Below, one piece after another: positions 49,342-58,050 of a DNA stretch of 64,000 nucleotides (position 1 is its first letter; each line of letters opens with the position of its first letter). Under the pieces are notes generated by a model. It did no database searches and was not told the DNA's origin. It saw nothing but the letters and a program-made list of their open reading frames with translations. Position numbers and translations under genes: made by a program. The stretch spans positions 3,100,001 through 3,164,000 of the forward strand of contig NZ_CP094929.1 of the NCBI RefSeq assembly GCF_022869165.1. The letters are read 5' to 3'. Origin of the DNA: Sphaerochaeta associata. Lineage in GTDB: Bacteria; Spirochaetota; Spirochaetia; Sphaerochaetales; Sphaerochaetaceae.

Positions 49342-50249
49342 AGAACATTACCCTTATAGGATGCGGGGCTGTCGGAGCCCTCTATGGACTGAGACTGCAC
49401 AATCTGCTGGGAAAAGAGCATGTCTGCTTTCTGGTCGATGAGAATCGCAAACTGCGCTATGAGACAGAGGGAATCTTTCTCAACGGCGAGAAGGCTCCTT
49501 TCCGTTACTGTACGAGCGACGAGGCCGAGGCAGCCGATCTAGTCATTCTGGCAACGAAGAATCATCACTTGGCAGAGGCCATCCGGTTGATGAAGTCTTC
49601 GGTCGGTCCCGACACCACAATTCTCTCATTGCTCAACGGCATCGAAAGCGAACAGCTTCTTGCATCGGAGTTTGGGCAGGAGAAGGTGCTCTACAGTTTT
49701 GCCGTCGGGCTCAACTCTACGCATACAGGCAATACCATCACCTATACCGCAGAGGGACGTATTGTGTTTGGAGAGAAGGATAATGCAATCAGCGAGCGGA
49801 TTATGGCCATCAAGGACCTCTTCGAGAAAGCGCTCATCGCCTATGTCGTTCCCGAGGACATTCAATTGCAGCTGTGGAACAAGTTCATGCTCAATACCAC
49901 CTACAATACGATCAGCAGTCTTATCTATGCGACCTATGCTGATTTCGATCAACCATCAGTGCTGGATTTGGCCCGCTTGATCTGCAGGGAAGTACAGATG
50001 GTGGCAGCAAAGGAAGGAGTACTCCTTCCCGACTCCCTGATCGAACAGAACCACAGAATCGTCTGCAGCCTCGGCTCGGAGGGCAAGACCTCGATGTGTC
50101 AGGATATGGAAGCCGGGAGAAGAACGGAGAACCAGTGGTTCTGCGGTACGGTGATCAAGCTGGGTGAAAAGCACGGCGTCAGTACTCCCACCTGCCAGGC
50201 ACTATCGCTATTGGTTCAGGCCAAGGAGCATATGCTGCTCAACGGCTGA
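49338..50249 (+). CDS. panE: 2-dehydropantoate 2-reductase family protein (PanE/ApbA-like)
   Basis: A 303-residue NAD(P)H-binding reductase: the Rossmann start NITLIGCGAVGALYGLRLHNLLGKEHVCFLVD (residues 2-33), ADLVILATKNHHLAEAI (about 68-84), the catalytic Lys within LQLWNKFMLNTTYNTISSLI (about 174-193), and SMCQDMEAGRRTENQWFCGTVIKLGEKHGVSTPT near the end. The family makes pantoate for coenzyme A, but many paralogues reduce other 2-oxo acids; the panB/panC genes are not here, so the precise substrate is open. Its start overlaps the peptidase stop and its last 11 nt overlap the opposing nuclease gene. Confidence 0.82.
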   Translation: MKNITLIGCGAVGALYGLRLHNLLGKEHVCFLVDENRKLRYETEGIFLNGEKAPFRYCTSDEAEAADLVILATKNHHLAEAIRLMKSSVGPDTTILSLLNGIESEQLLASEFGQEKVLYSFAVGLNSTHTGNTITYTAEGRIVFGEKDNAISERIMAIKDLFEKALIAYVVPEDIQLQLWNKFMLNTTYNTISSLIYATYADFDQPSVLDLARLICREVQMVAAKEGVLLPDSLIEQNHRIVCSLGSEGKTSMCQDMEAGRRTENQWFCGTVIKLGEKHGVSTPTCQALSLLVQAKEHMLLNG

Positions 50250-51108
50250 GTTCAGCGAGTGCGTTGGTTTTTGCGCTCTTGAGCTTGGCTGTCAGCTCGC
50301 CAAGTTTCCTGGCGGTGCAATTGTTGCAGTACACATGGAAGTCTGCATCCGACGAGGGTACATCCTTGGCCATCTGCAACAGCACATGCTTTTCCAGTAT
50401 CCTGACTGCAGGTACGTTATACTTGCGGGCCAATTCATCGCGGGCAAGGAAGAAGTGCTTGAGGAACACCTTCTCCTCACGGGAGAGGTACTTCCACGAC
50501 GAGAACTTGGTCCAACCCGGTTTATCGGGTCCCTTGCTCCTGCCTGCCTGCTGCATTTCCAGATTCACTTTCTCTGTCAGGCCTTTCTCTGCAACCTCGG
50601 CATCGAGGATGTCCTTGAGCACCAAGAGGTGTTCAACATCCGAAAGTGCATACTCGATCTGGTCGGCCTTCAGCGGACGCACAAGCCAGTTAGTCATCTG
50701 ATTCTTCTTCTTGCTGGAAAGATTGGGTTTTTCTGCTTCAGGAATGTAGCGCTCCACCAGCCCGGTAAGATTGCCGGTATACCCAAGGGCAAGAGCGGAA
50801 AGGCGAATGTCATAGACGCCTTCGAGCAGGATGCCGTACTGCTTGCGTACCAAGGCCGAATCGCTCGCACAGTCGAACATCACCTTCAACAAGGAGCCGT
50901 CCTCCAAGAAAGCCTTCAAGGCATCCTTGGAGATGGTAAAGGGGTCGACCAACGCATAGGCCGATCCATCAAAAAGCTGGATGAGGCAGAGATGCTCCCC
51001 GTAAATATGCAGGTTGAATTCACCTTCAAAATCCATGGCAACAATACTGATGCCCTTTTCTTTCCACTGGGACTGCAGGTCTGCCAGCTTTGCATCGGAA
51101 TCAATCAT
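50239..51108 (-). CDS. RNase D-like 3'-5' exonuclease
   Basis: A 289-residue protein of the DEDD exonuclease superfamily: VAMDFEGEFNL (ExoI, the usual DxE, about residues 23-33), KVMFDCASDSALVRKQYG (ExoII region, about 75-92), and YALSDVEHLLVLKDIL (ExoIII, Y-x3-D, about 152-167). The C-terminal part (about 210-289) resembles an HRDC-like helical domain. It probably trims structured RNA 3' ends. No Shine-Dalgarno precedes any of the three in-frame ATGs (51123, 51117, 51108); MIDSDAKLADL is chosen by comparison with the usual family start. The 3' end overlaps panE. Confidence 0.85.
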   Translation of the reverse strand: MIDSDAKLADLQSQWKEKGISIVAMDFEGEFNLHIYGEHLCLIQLFDGSAYALVDPFTISKDALKAFLEDGSLLKVMFDCASDSALVRKQYGILLEGVYDIRLSALALGYTGNLTGLVERYIPEAEKPNLSSKKKNQMTNWLVRPLKADQIEYALSDVEHLLVLKDILDAEVAEKGLTEKVNLEMQQAGRSKGPDKPGWTKFSSWKYLSREEKVFLKHFFLARDELARKYNVPAVRILEKHVLLQMAKDVPSSDADFHVYCNNCTARKLGELTAKLKSAKTNALAELSR

Positions 51109-51430
51109 GGTGTACATACGCATAGGGAGACAGCATACCAAATAGCGGAGAAAGAGAGAACCTCTTGGGACTGTGTACTTGAGAAAGCAGAGAAGCTGTA
51201 TATACGATTAATATTCTAATTAACAGCTTTAAAAAGATATTATTTACATTAAAGCATCTATTTTTATACTATTTTCTTTTTATATATTCCTCTATAGATA
51301 TTATTTACTACTTATTATGCAATACTTTTGCTTTTCCTGCAAATCTTTATACATTTTATACTACACTCTTAACACGATAAATAAATATCGATATCTTGTA
51401 CTCATACAGAAGACCCCAAGGAGATGAGTT
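51109..51430. other. AT-rich intergenic regulatory region upstream of the alcohol dehydrogenase gene, 322 nt
   Basis: Much richer in A+T than its surroundings. It contains a direct repeat AGATATTATTTAC at 51235-51247 and 51296-51308 (61 nt apart) and an inverted pair AAGCTGT/ACAGCTT flanking 51200-51222. No credible ORF or tRNA was seen. It likely holds promoters for the minus-strand nuclease and the plus-strand alcohol dehydrogenase, the latter probably highly expressed; specific -10 choices are ambiguous among many TA-rich hexamers. Confidence 0.5.
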
Positions 51431-52585
51431 ATGAGTACCATGAGTTTTTCCATTCCCCGAACCATCTACTACGGAGAAGGTTCCCTTGAAAAACTTTCCC
51501 TGTTGAAAGGCAAGCGCGCTGCCATTGTAACCGGCGGCAACTCCATGAAGAAATTCGGCTTCCTCGACCAAGCTGCAGCCCTGCTGCAGAAAGCCGGCAT
51601 CGAGTCGATCATCATCGACGGTGTGGAGCCGAACCCCTCGGTGGAGACTGTCGTCAAGGGTGGCAAGGCCATGCTTGACTTTGGTCCTGATTGGATCGTG
51701 GCCATCGGCGGCGGGTCGGCTCTGGATGCAGCAAAAGTCATGTGGTGCTTCTATGAGCATCCCGAGCTCAGCTTCGAGGATATCATCACACCCGGAAGCA
51801 TGCCTTCACTTCGTAACAAAGCACAGTTCATCGCCATTCCCTCAACCAGTGGTACCGCAAGTGAAATTACCGCCTTCAGTGTCATCACCGATACGGCCAA
51901 GCACATCAAGTACCCCATCGTCGCAGCGGACATGGTTCCTGATATCGCCATTCTCGACCCGGCCCTTCCGATGACCATGCCCAAGCATATCACCGCAAAT
52001 ACCGGCATGGACGTCATGGCGCATGCAGTTGAGGCACTCGCTTCCACCGCTGCAACCGCCTTCACCGATCCGTATGCCGTGCAGGCCATCAAGATGGTGC
52101 TTCAGAGCCTGCCGGTCGCTTATGCCGAACCGAAGAATCTCGCAGCTCGTGAAGCAATGCACGAAGCCTCCGCTCTTGCAGGCATGGCCTTCACCAACGC
52201 ATCCCTGGGCCTGGTCCATTCGATGGCTCACAAAATCGGTGGTGAATTCGGTGTCACCCACGGACTCGCCAATGCCATCCTGCTCCCCTATGTCATCGCC
52301 TACAACCGCAAAGTCAGCGACAAGTATGCCTATGCCGAGAAGATGCTTGGCCTTGCGGACCTTTCCAAGGCAATCGAGGAGATGAACAGGAAGATGGACA
52401 TTCCATCCTGCTTCAAGGACTGCACCGAGGTCGACTTCAACGAGGCCAAGTTCAAACAGGTGCTTGATAGGATGAGCAAGCATGCATGGGAGGATCCCTG
52501 CACGCTTACCAACCCTGGAAAGCCTACCGCCTTGGATGTGAAGATGCTCTTCGAGGCCGCCTACTATGGCAAGGCCGTGGAGTAA
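51431..52585 (+). CDS. iron-containing alcohol dehydrogenase
   Basis: A 384-residue group III dehydrogenase of fermentation. NAD-binding GGGSALDAAKVMW near residues 97-109, IPSTSGTASEITAFSVI near 137-153, and the iron-site region GMDVMAHAVEALAS plus LGLVHSMAHKIGGEFGVTHGLANAILLPYVIAYN (metal Asp/His ligands) near 193 and 257-290. It probably reduces an aldehyde to an alcohol, for example butanal or acetaldehyde, in the cytoplasm. AAGGAGATGAG precedes the ATG, and a strong terminator follows. It has an unusually long AT-rich upstream region. Confidence 0.93.
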   Translation: MSTMSFSIPRTIYYGEGSLEKLSLLKGKRAAIVTGGNSMKKFGFLDQAAALLQKAGIESIIIDGVEPNPSVETVVKGGKAMLDFGPDWIVAIGGGSALDAAKVMWCFYEHPELSFEDIITPGSMPSLRNKAQFIAIPSTSGTASEITAFSVITDTAKHIKYPIVAADMVPDIAILDPALPMTMPKHITANTGMDVMAHAVEALASTAATAFTDPYAVQAIKMVLQSLPVAYAEPKNLAAREAMHEASALAGMAFTNASLGLVHSMAHKIGGEFGVTHGLANAILLPYVIAYNRKVSDKYAYAEKMLGLADLSKAIEEMNRKMDIPSCFKDCTEVDFNEAKFKQVLDRMSKHAWEDPCTLTNPGKPTALDVKMLFEAAYYGKAVE

Positions 52586-52603
52586 CCATTGCTTGAGATT
52601 GAT

Positions 52604-52631
52604 GAAAGACCGCTCGTTCGAGCGGTCTTTC
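52604..52631. terminator. strong bidirectional terminator
   Basis: The arms GAAAGACCGCTCG and CGAGCGGTCTTTC form a 13-bp stem around TT. It lies 18 nt after the alcohol dehydrogenase stop and 24 nt after the stop of the convergent NCS2 permease gene, and can serve both. Confidence 0.9.
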
Positions 52632-52655
52632 TCTTTCCAATACTCTCAGGTGTAC

Positions 52656-53939
52656 TTATTCCTTGGTCTTGGGCAGAACCAGGTTCAACAGGATGCCGAC
52701 CAGTGTGGCAAGAGCGACACCGGCGAGAGAGAACGTAAGGTCCTTGCCCATCGCAAAGGAGAGGGTACCCCCGCCGATGCCGATCACCAGGATTACGCTG
52801 CTGATCGTCAGGTTGCGCTTGTCCTCGTAGTTGACGCCTGCATCGACCAAAGTTCTCAGGCCGCTGGAGGCGATGGTGCCGAACAGCAGCATGGATATGC
52901 CGCCAAGCACCGGATTGGGAATCGTCTGGATGAGAGCGCCGAACTTGGGGAAAAAGGAGAGGAAGACTGCTACAACGGCAGCCCCACCGGTCACCCAGAC
53001 GCTGTAGACACGGGTGAGTGCCAAAACACCGATGTTCTCACCATAGGTGGTGTTCGGAGGCCCACCCCAGAACGATGCCCACAAGGTCGCAAGGCCGTCG
53101 CCGGCGATGGTCCGATCGAGACCCGGATCCTTGTAGAAATCCTTGCCTACGACCTTGGAGATGGTAAGGGTGTCGCCAAGGTGCTCGCAGATGGTTGCCA
53201 GCGACACCACGATGAAGGTTACAGCCGCAACCACATTGAATTTTGGAAGAGCAAAAGTCGGCAGACCGAACCATGCCGCATCCTTGACTGCTGTAAAGTT
53301 GATCAAGGCGTACTGGGGGAAGATGAGGCCGATGATAAGGGCGAAAAAGTATCCGCCAAGCAAGCCGAGCAGAATCGGGATGATGCTGAAAAATCCCTTG
53401 GAGAAGATGTTGGCAACGATGGTGAGGGTCAAGGTGACTGCGGCAATCGTCAACAGGAAGAGGCTGTAGTTGCCGTTTGCATCGTTCATTGCCATGCCCA
53501 TCGCAGTGGGGGCAAGATTAAGACCGATGACAACGATGACCGACCCGATCACCACCGGAGGCAGGGCCTTGTTCAACCACGAGTAGCCGGCCTTCTTGAT
53601 GATGAAGGCCACCAGGGTGTAGAACAAGCCTGAGACGAAGGCACCTCCCATTGCATACGCGACGCCATAGCTGCTGCTGATGGCTATCAATGCAGGAATG
53701 AAGGCAAACGAGGAACCCAGGAACGCCGGAACCTTGGCACCGGTGATCAAGATGTAGAGCAGGGTTCCCGTACCAGCGGTGAAGAGCGCCGTACTAGGGC
53801 TCAACCCGGTGAGGATGGGTACGAGAATGGTCGCACCGAACATCGCGAAGACATGTTGGATACTCAAGGGTATCCACTGTCCCAATGGCGGCTTATCGGC
53901 CGGACCATACTTTACAAAGCTGGATGGGTGGTTTGCCAT
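52656..53939 (-). CDS. uraA: NCS2-family uracil/xanthine permease (UraA-like)
   Basis: A 427-residue membrane protein with about 14 helices. PLGQWIPLSIQHVFAMFGATILVPILTGLSPSTALFTAGTGTLLY is the NCS2 N-terminus (about residues 18-62), followed by ICEHLGDTLTISKVVGKDF (Glu/His motif, about 250-268) and GDGLATLWASFWGGPPNTTYGENIGVLALT (about 281-310), which holds the substrate-site Glu; the AFFGGPxxTTYxEN form favours uracil over purines. It imports the base with H+. AAGGAG precedes ATG 53939. No pyrR-type leader was recognised. Confidence 0.9.
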   Translation of the reverse strand: MANHPSSFVKYGPADKPPLGQWIPLSIQHVFAMFGATILVPILTGLSPSTALFTAGTGTLLYILITGAKVPAFLGSSFAFIPALIAISSSYGVAYAMGGAFVSGLFYTLVAFIIKKAGYSWLNKALPPVVIGSVIVVIGLNLAPTAMGMAMNDANGNYSLFLLTIAAVTLTLTIVANIFSKGFFSIIPILLGLLGGYFFALIIGLIFPQYALINFTAVKDAAWFGLPTFALPKFNVVAAVTFIVVSLATICEHLGDTLTISKVVGKDFYKDPGLDRTIAGDGLATLWASFWGGPPNTTYGENIGVLALTRVYSVWVTGGAAVVAVFLSFFPKFGALIQTIPNPVLGGISMLLFGTIASSGLRTLVDAGVNYEDKRNLTISSVILVIGIGGGTLSFAMGKDLTFSLAGVALATLVGILLNLVLPKTKE

Positions 53940-54070
53940 CAGAGAGCTCCTTGAACCTGTGCACACAAAGAACCTAGGCTCTTGGTACAAACAACAGGCA
54001 GGGGGGGATGATGACTTGCAGGAAGTCTCTCCATCCTACCGAGAATTCAAGGAGCATGGGAAGTGCATTG

Positions 54071-54086
54071 TTGCATGAATATGCAA
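54071..54086. promoter_or_regulatory. palindrome in a TGCA-rich cluster upstream of the uracil permease
   Basis: TTGCATGAATATGCAA (6-bp perfect arms, 4-nt centre). Further TTGCA/TGCAA half-sites lie at about 54065, 54091-54096 and 54110-54115, all within 55 nt. The clustering suggests a binding region for one repressor, located about 130 nt before the permease start. Confidence 0.4.
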
Positions 54087-54118
54087 AATATGTGCAAAAA
54101 CAGCACCAAGTTGCAACA

Positions 54119-54325
54119 TCATGCCAATCTGCGTACTCCGTCCTCTTGGTCGCCTATCCGCTCCTGAGCAGGACAGAGCTCCAGCATGGCAAGCTGAACC
54201 ATACGATTCAACATGGAAAACTGCTCGCTTTCGTAGAAGTCACGAAGAATCATGCGGGCGATGCGCCTGCGCTCGGCCCCGATTTTCCTACCCGGTCGTT
54301 CCGTTCTTTTTTCTTGTGTGTGCAT
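54119..54325 (-). CDS. small basic protein of unknown function
   Basis: A 68-residue hydrophilic protein rich in Arg and Glu (TERPGRKIGAERRRIARMILRDF, then a helix ESEQFSMLNRMVQLAMLEL). AGGAGG lies 4 nt before the ATG, and the gene begins 1 nt after the stop of the preceding 48-codon gene, so the pair looks translationally coupled. No family recognised. The first half might bind nucleic acid or a membrane surface; that is speculation. Confidence 0.6.
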   Translation of the reverse strand: MHTQEKRTERPGRKIGAERRRIARMILRDFYESEQFSMLNRMVQLAMLELCPAQERIGDQEDGVRRLA

Positions 54326-54326
54326 G

Positions 54327-54473
54327 CTACCTCCTGAAGAGGGGGGAGAGCGCCCCGTAGAGCAGCAATATGGGTGAAGAGATCAGGACGCAAAGCACAA
54401 AGAGCACCATAAGAGGCACCGATGAGAGCATCCTGTCATACCACACTGGTAGGTTTTTTGTCTGTTCACGCAT
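54327..54473 (-). CDS. 48-residue single-pass membrane protein
   Basis: A short gene found by reading the gap: MREQTKNLPVWYDRMLSSVPLMVLFVLCVLISSPILLLYGALSPLFRR. One membrane helix (about residues 19-41) with a positive C-terminus. GGAGGG lies 6 nt before the ATG. Its TAG is followed after one base by the ATG of the next small gene. Together these features support a real two-gene unit between the WYL regulator and the uracil permease. Function unknown. Confidence 0.65.
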   Translation of the reverse strand: MREQTKNLPVWYDRMLSSVPLMVLFVLCVLISSPILLLYGALSPLFRR

Positions 54474-54530
54474 ATACTCCCTCCTCGTTTCTGATTCCAG
54501 CATACGACAAGGGGTGTGACATAGAATGTC

Positions 54531-55487
54531 TCAGTAAGAAGATTTTGTGCGATTATGCATCGCCTCAACTGCTTGTTCGTACAAAGCAACAAACTCCGGG
54601 GGATCGATCGGTCGGGCTTGGGCCCCGAAGAAAAGAAGCGCCGAGAGAATTTCATGCAGGTTTGCAACCGGCAGCGTCACTTCAAGGACATCCTCCCCTG
54701 CTTCCTTGATGATACGCTGCTTCTGCTGTGCATGCCAGGTCTGGGTGGCCAGCGTGTGTATTGCCCAGCCGTAGGCACGAAAAGTCACATAGGTCACCTC
54801 TTTGCCCATGAATATGCCATAGCCGGAGTGAATGAAGGCATCGAGCTCGGCGTCGCTGTAACGTTGTTTCATCCTATCTCCCGCAATCTGGGCGAGCTCG
54901 ATGATTCTGCTGAGGTGAAAGGTCCTGAGCTCCTTGTGCTGCAGGTCATAGGAGACCAGATACCAGCGACCGCTGTAGTTGATCAACCTCAATGGCTCGA
55001 TATGCCGCTTGGAGAGCTGCCCTGCTGCATTTTTATAGTGCATGGTCATCCGCTCCCCGCTCTTCATGGCCGCACAAATCCTGTTGAAGACCTCATAGTC
55101 CGGCCAGTCCTGGACCGGGGTGATGAATACAATCTTGTCCGAGAGGGATCGATAGCTCTTTTCCAGTCCGCTGTCGATTCCTTCGCTGATCATCTCCGTC
55201 AGGGTTCCCATGAGCCCCTGCGACTGGGCGAGGCTGCGAAAGATTGCATTGAGCACCAGCATCCGCTCATTGGAGTTCGAAAAAAGAGTGAAGCTTTCGG
55301 TATATCCATACCATCGTTTTTCAGGATCATAGGCGATGGGCGCCTTGAGTTGGTCACGCATGAAGTCGATGTCCCTAAGCACCTGTCTGCGGGATAGGGA
55401 GAACTCGCTCATGATCCGGGCGGTCCGGACCCCGCCATCTTCCTCGATGGTACGGTTGATGAAAACGATGCGTTCTATCTGGCTCAT
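54531..55487 (-). CDS. WYL-domain transcriptional regulator
   Basis: A 318-residue regulator. The N-terminal winged helix (about 1-60: QIERIVFINRTIEEDGGVRTARIMSEFSLSRRQVLRDIDFMRDQL) is followed by a WYL domain (about 135-225) with GRWYLVSYDLQHKELRTFHLSRI and a C-terminal WCX extension. WYL domains sense small or nucleic-acid ligands. ATG 55487 lacks a Shine-Dalgarno and stands 6 nt after TATACT, so a leaderless mRNA is predicted. The following genes are the two tiny ORFs and possibly the uracil permease. Targets unknown. Confidence 0.9.
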   Translation of the reverse strand: MSQIERIVFINRTIEEDGGVRTARIMSEFSLSRRQVLRDIDFMRDQLKAPIAYDPEKRWYGYTESFTLFSNSNERMLVLNAIFRSLAQSQGLMGTLTEMISEGIDSGLEKSYRSLSDKIVFITPVQDWPDYEVFNRICAAMKSGERMTMHYKNAAGQLSKRHIEPLRLINYSGRWYLVSYDLQHKELRTFHLSRIIELAQIAGDRMKQRYSDAELDAFIHSGYGIFMGKEVTYVTFRAYGWAIHTLATQTWHAQQKQRIIKEAGEDVLEVTLPVANLHEILSALLFFGAQARPIDPPEFVALYEQAVEAMHNRTKSSY

Positions 55488-55493
55488 ACGTCC

Positions 55494-55515
55494 AGTATAC
55501 ACAAAACGGCTCTCC
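55494..55515 (-). promoter_or_regulatory. predicted leaderless promoter of the WYL regulator
   Basis: TATACT at 55499-55494 on the minus strand ends 6 nt before ATG 55487. TTCACG, 16 nt upstream, is a weak -35 and overlaps the terminator hairpin of the pckG gene. Confidence 0.45.
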
Positions 55516-55530
55516 CGTGAAGGAGAGCCG
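55507..55530 (-). terminator. terminator of the GTP-dependent PEP carboxykinase gene
   Basis: The arms CGGCTCTCC and GGAGAGCCG form a 9-bp stem with a 6-nt loop, followed on the minus strand by TTTTGTG. It lies 28 nt past the stop at 55558 and directly upstream of the WYL promoter. Confidence 0.85.
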
Positions 55531-55557
55531 CAGTATAAAATGCTTATGAAACGCTAC

Positions 55558-57387
55558 TTACTTGGCAGCCTTGAGGTTTGCCTCGAGCTGATCAAGGAAG
55601 GTTGCAAGTTCCTTGGGAAGCTTGTCGCCGAACTTCGGATAGTGGTTGGCGCGGATGTCTTCGACTTCCTTCAACCAGCCATCGATGTCAACAGCCAACA
55701 GCTCCTGCATATCCTCGATGCTCACACCTTCGGGGCGATCGATTGCATCTGCGGTGGGCATGACGCCGATCGGGGTGTCGATGGTCTTTGCAGTACCTTC
55801 ACAGGCCTCGAAGACCCACTTCAGGACACGGCTGTTCTCACCGAAGCCGGGCCAGAGCCACTTGCCTTCGTCAGTCTTGCGGAACCAGTTGACGTAGAAA
55901 ATCTTGGGAAGCTTGCTCTGATCCTTGGCAGCCTTACCGACGTTGATCCAGTGCTGGAAATACTCGCCCATGTGGTAGCCACAGAAGGGAAGCATGGCAA
56001 ACGGGTCACGTCTGATGGTGCCGACCTTGAGGTCGAGAGCGGCGGCGGTGATTTCCGAACCGACGATCGAACCAAGGAATACACCATGGTTCCAGTCATG
56101 GCTCTGGTGCACCAAGGGGATGGTCTTCGGTCGGCGTCCGCCGAACAGGATTGCACTGATGGGCACACCCTTCGGATCTTCCCACTCGGAAGCAATGCTG
56201 GGGCACTGGGCGGCCGGAGCGGTGAAACGGGCATTGGGGTGTGCTGCAGGCTTCTGGGTCTTGTCACCCTTGTTCTGCACCCACTCGTTGCCGTTCCAGT
56301 CGATCAGCTTGCCGGGAGCATCGTAGCCGATGCCTTCCCACCATACATCATTGTCCTCGGTGAGGGCGCAGTTGGTGAAAATGCTGTTCTTGGAAGCACT
56401 GACCATGGCGTTGTAGTTGGAGTCATTGGAGGTACCGGGGGCAACACCGAAGAAACCGGCTTCCGGGTTGATGGCATACAGTCTGCCGTCGGCGCCGTAC
56501 TTCATCCAGGCAATGTCATCACCGACGGTCTCAACCTTCCATCCGGGGATGGTGGGTACGAGCATGGCCAGGTTGGTCTTGCCGCAAGCGGACGGGAATG
56601 CACCGGTGACGAATATGCTTCTGCCTTCGGGATTGGTAATCTTGAGAATGAGCATATGCTCGGCAAGCCAGCCTTCATCATGGGCAAGGACCGAAGCGAT
56701 GCGCAGGGCAAGGCACTTCTTTCCAAGCAGTGCGTTTCCACCGTAACCGGAACCGTAGGACCAAATCTCACGGGTTTCGGGGAAGTGGGAGATGTACTTG
56801 TCCTCAAGCGGAGCGCAGGGCCACTTGCCGTTGTCGCTCTGGCCTTCGGCAAGAGGCTTGCCGACGGAGTGGTAGCAGGGAACATATTCACCGTCGGTGC
56901 CAAGAACATCGAGGACCTTCAGACCGACACGGGTCATGATCATCATGTTGATGACAACATAGGCGCTGTCGGTCAGCTCTACACCGATCTTGGCGATGGG
57001 TGAGCCGATGGGGCCCATGGAGAACGGAATGACGTACAGGGTGCGACCTTTCATGCAGCCTTTGTACAGGCCGGTCATGGTCTTCTTAAGCTCAGTGGGA
57101 TCAATCCAGTTATTGGTGGGACCAGCTGCTTCCTTGGACCGGGCAGCGATGTAGGTTCTGTTCTCAACGCGTGCTACGTCTGAAGGATCAGAGTTGTAAG
57201 CAATACTACCGGGTCTCTTTTCAGGATTCAGTTCGACACAATAGCCGCCGGCAAGCTGACCAGCTACCAATTCGTCATACTGTGCGGAACTTCCGTCTGC
57301 GATCACGATCTCTTCAGGGGTCGTAAGCGCTGCAAAATCCAAGATCCATTTCTTGAGCCCAGCATGCTTGATGTCATTGACGTTCAT
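55558..57387 (-). CDS. pckG: phosphoenolpyruvate carboxykinase (GTP)
   Basis: A 609-residue full-length GTP-type enzyme interconverting oxaloacetate + GTP and PEP + CO2 + GDP. The P-loop [12 protein letters not shown] lies near residues 264-275 with the hyper-reactive Cys in ACGKT. Also visible: [33 protein letters not shown] near 30-62, [17 protein letters not shown] near 138, and [22 protein letters not shown] near 458. GAGGAGA precedes the ATG. It is divergent from a second, more distant PEPCK gene across a 663-nt AT-rich region, and ends in its own terminator. In anaerobes it usually runs toward oxaloacetate in succinate or anaplerotic routes. Confidence 0.97.
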   Translation of the reverse strand: MNVNDIKHAGLKKWILDFAALTTPEEIVIADGSSAQYDELVAGQLAGGYCVELNPEKRPGSIAYNSDPSDVARVENRTYIAARSKEAAGPTNNWIDPTELKKTMTGLYKGCMKGRTLYVIPFSMGPIGSPIAKIGVELTDSAYVVINMMIMTRVGLKVLDVLGTDGEYVPCYHSVGKPLAEGQSDNGKWPCAPLEDKYISHFPETREIWSYGSGYGGNALLGKKCLALRIASVLAHDEGWLAEHMLILKITNPEGRSIFVTGAFPSACGKTNLAMLVPTIPGWKVETVGDDIAWMKYGADGRLYAINPEAGFFGVAPGTSNDSNYNAMVSASKNSIFTNCALTEDNDVWWEGIGYDAPGKLIDWNGNEWVQNKGDKTQKPAAHPNARFTAPAAQCPSIASEWEDPKGVPISAILFGGRRPKTIPLVHQSHDWNHGVFLGSIVGSEITAAALDLKVGTIRRDPFAMLPFCGYHMGEYFQHWINVGKAAKDQSKLPKIFYVNWFRKTDEGKWLWPGFGENSRVLKWVFEACEGTAKTIDTPIGVMPTADAIDRPEGVSIEDMQELLAVDIDGWLKEVEDIRANHYPKFGDKLPKELATFLDQLEANLKAAK

Positions 57388-58050
57388 GGGGTTCTCCTCT
57401 TAGAAAAAAATACTGCAAAATTAAAATTTATATGTTACAGTTCACCCTACACTTTTATCAGAGACGACAATTAAAATCAAGTCTATCCCTAGGTTTTGGG
57501 CATTTCCAAGCCCTGATTGTCTTCTATCGTATCTCTTTTCAAGAGAAAGGCCTGCATGAGAAATCCTGAACGGTCGGCATGTACAATCTGTACCATAAGT
57601 CACATTCTTGTGTATTCATATAATAATATATCTATTTATTGCATATACTTAGTGTAATTACTGATTATCCAAGGCAAGTCTCCCTCAAAATAAGTTGCAC
57701 CCATGGTCATACAGAGGATTTAAACATGGTTTCAAACAGAGAATTGGAGGGAGGAAAAGTAAGCGATTTAATTAACTCTTATTTAATCTAGCAAAGTTCT
57801 AAGATATTTAGGAAATAATACAAATTTTAGCACTATTTTGTCATATTTTTGTATCATTTTGACACAGCCAGCTTACCTGCAAGGTACATCGAAGACATGG
57901 AGGATGCTCCTGAATTAGGTAATTATTTTTCTATAATATAAGTAATTATAAGCTTATCGATCATAATGTTGCACGCATCCATCCAACACTTGAACAATCA
58001 AAACAAAAGGAAGAGAATGGATATTGCAATATTGTCCTTGAGGAGGAGAT
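57388..58050. other. long AT-rich intergenic region between two divergent PEPCK genes, 663 nt
   Basis: No credible gene on either strand. It contains TATAAT at 57932-57937 (candidate -10 for the plus-strand gene, weak -35, leader about 110 nt), another TATAAT near 57619 and long A/T tracts. No perfect long dyad, tRNA or known riboswitch was recognised. Its length suggests complex control of the paired carboxykinases, or the remains of a lost gene. Confidence 0.5.

Noticed and set aside
51842-52483. 213-codon minus-strand open frame
   Set aside because: Antisense to the iron alcohol dehydrogenase; no ribosome site or domain.
54516-54530. Short dyad GACAT-AGA-ATGTC after the WYL gene
   Set aside because: Five-base arms without a U-tract or a promoter nearby; such short dyads are expected by chance.
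55336-57003. 555-codon plus-strand open frame
   Set aside because: Antisense to pckG and the WYL regulator, both of which have complete family motifs.
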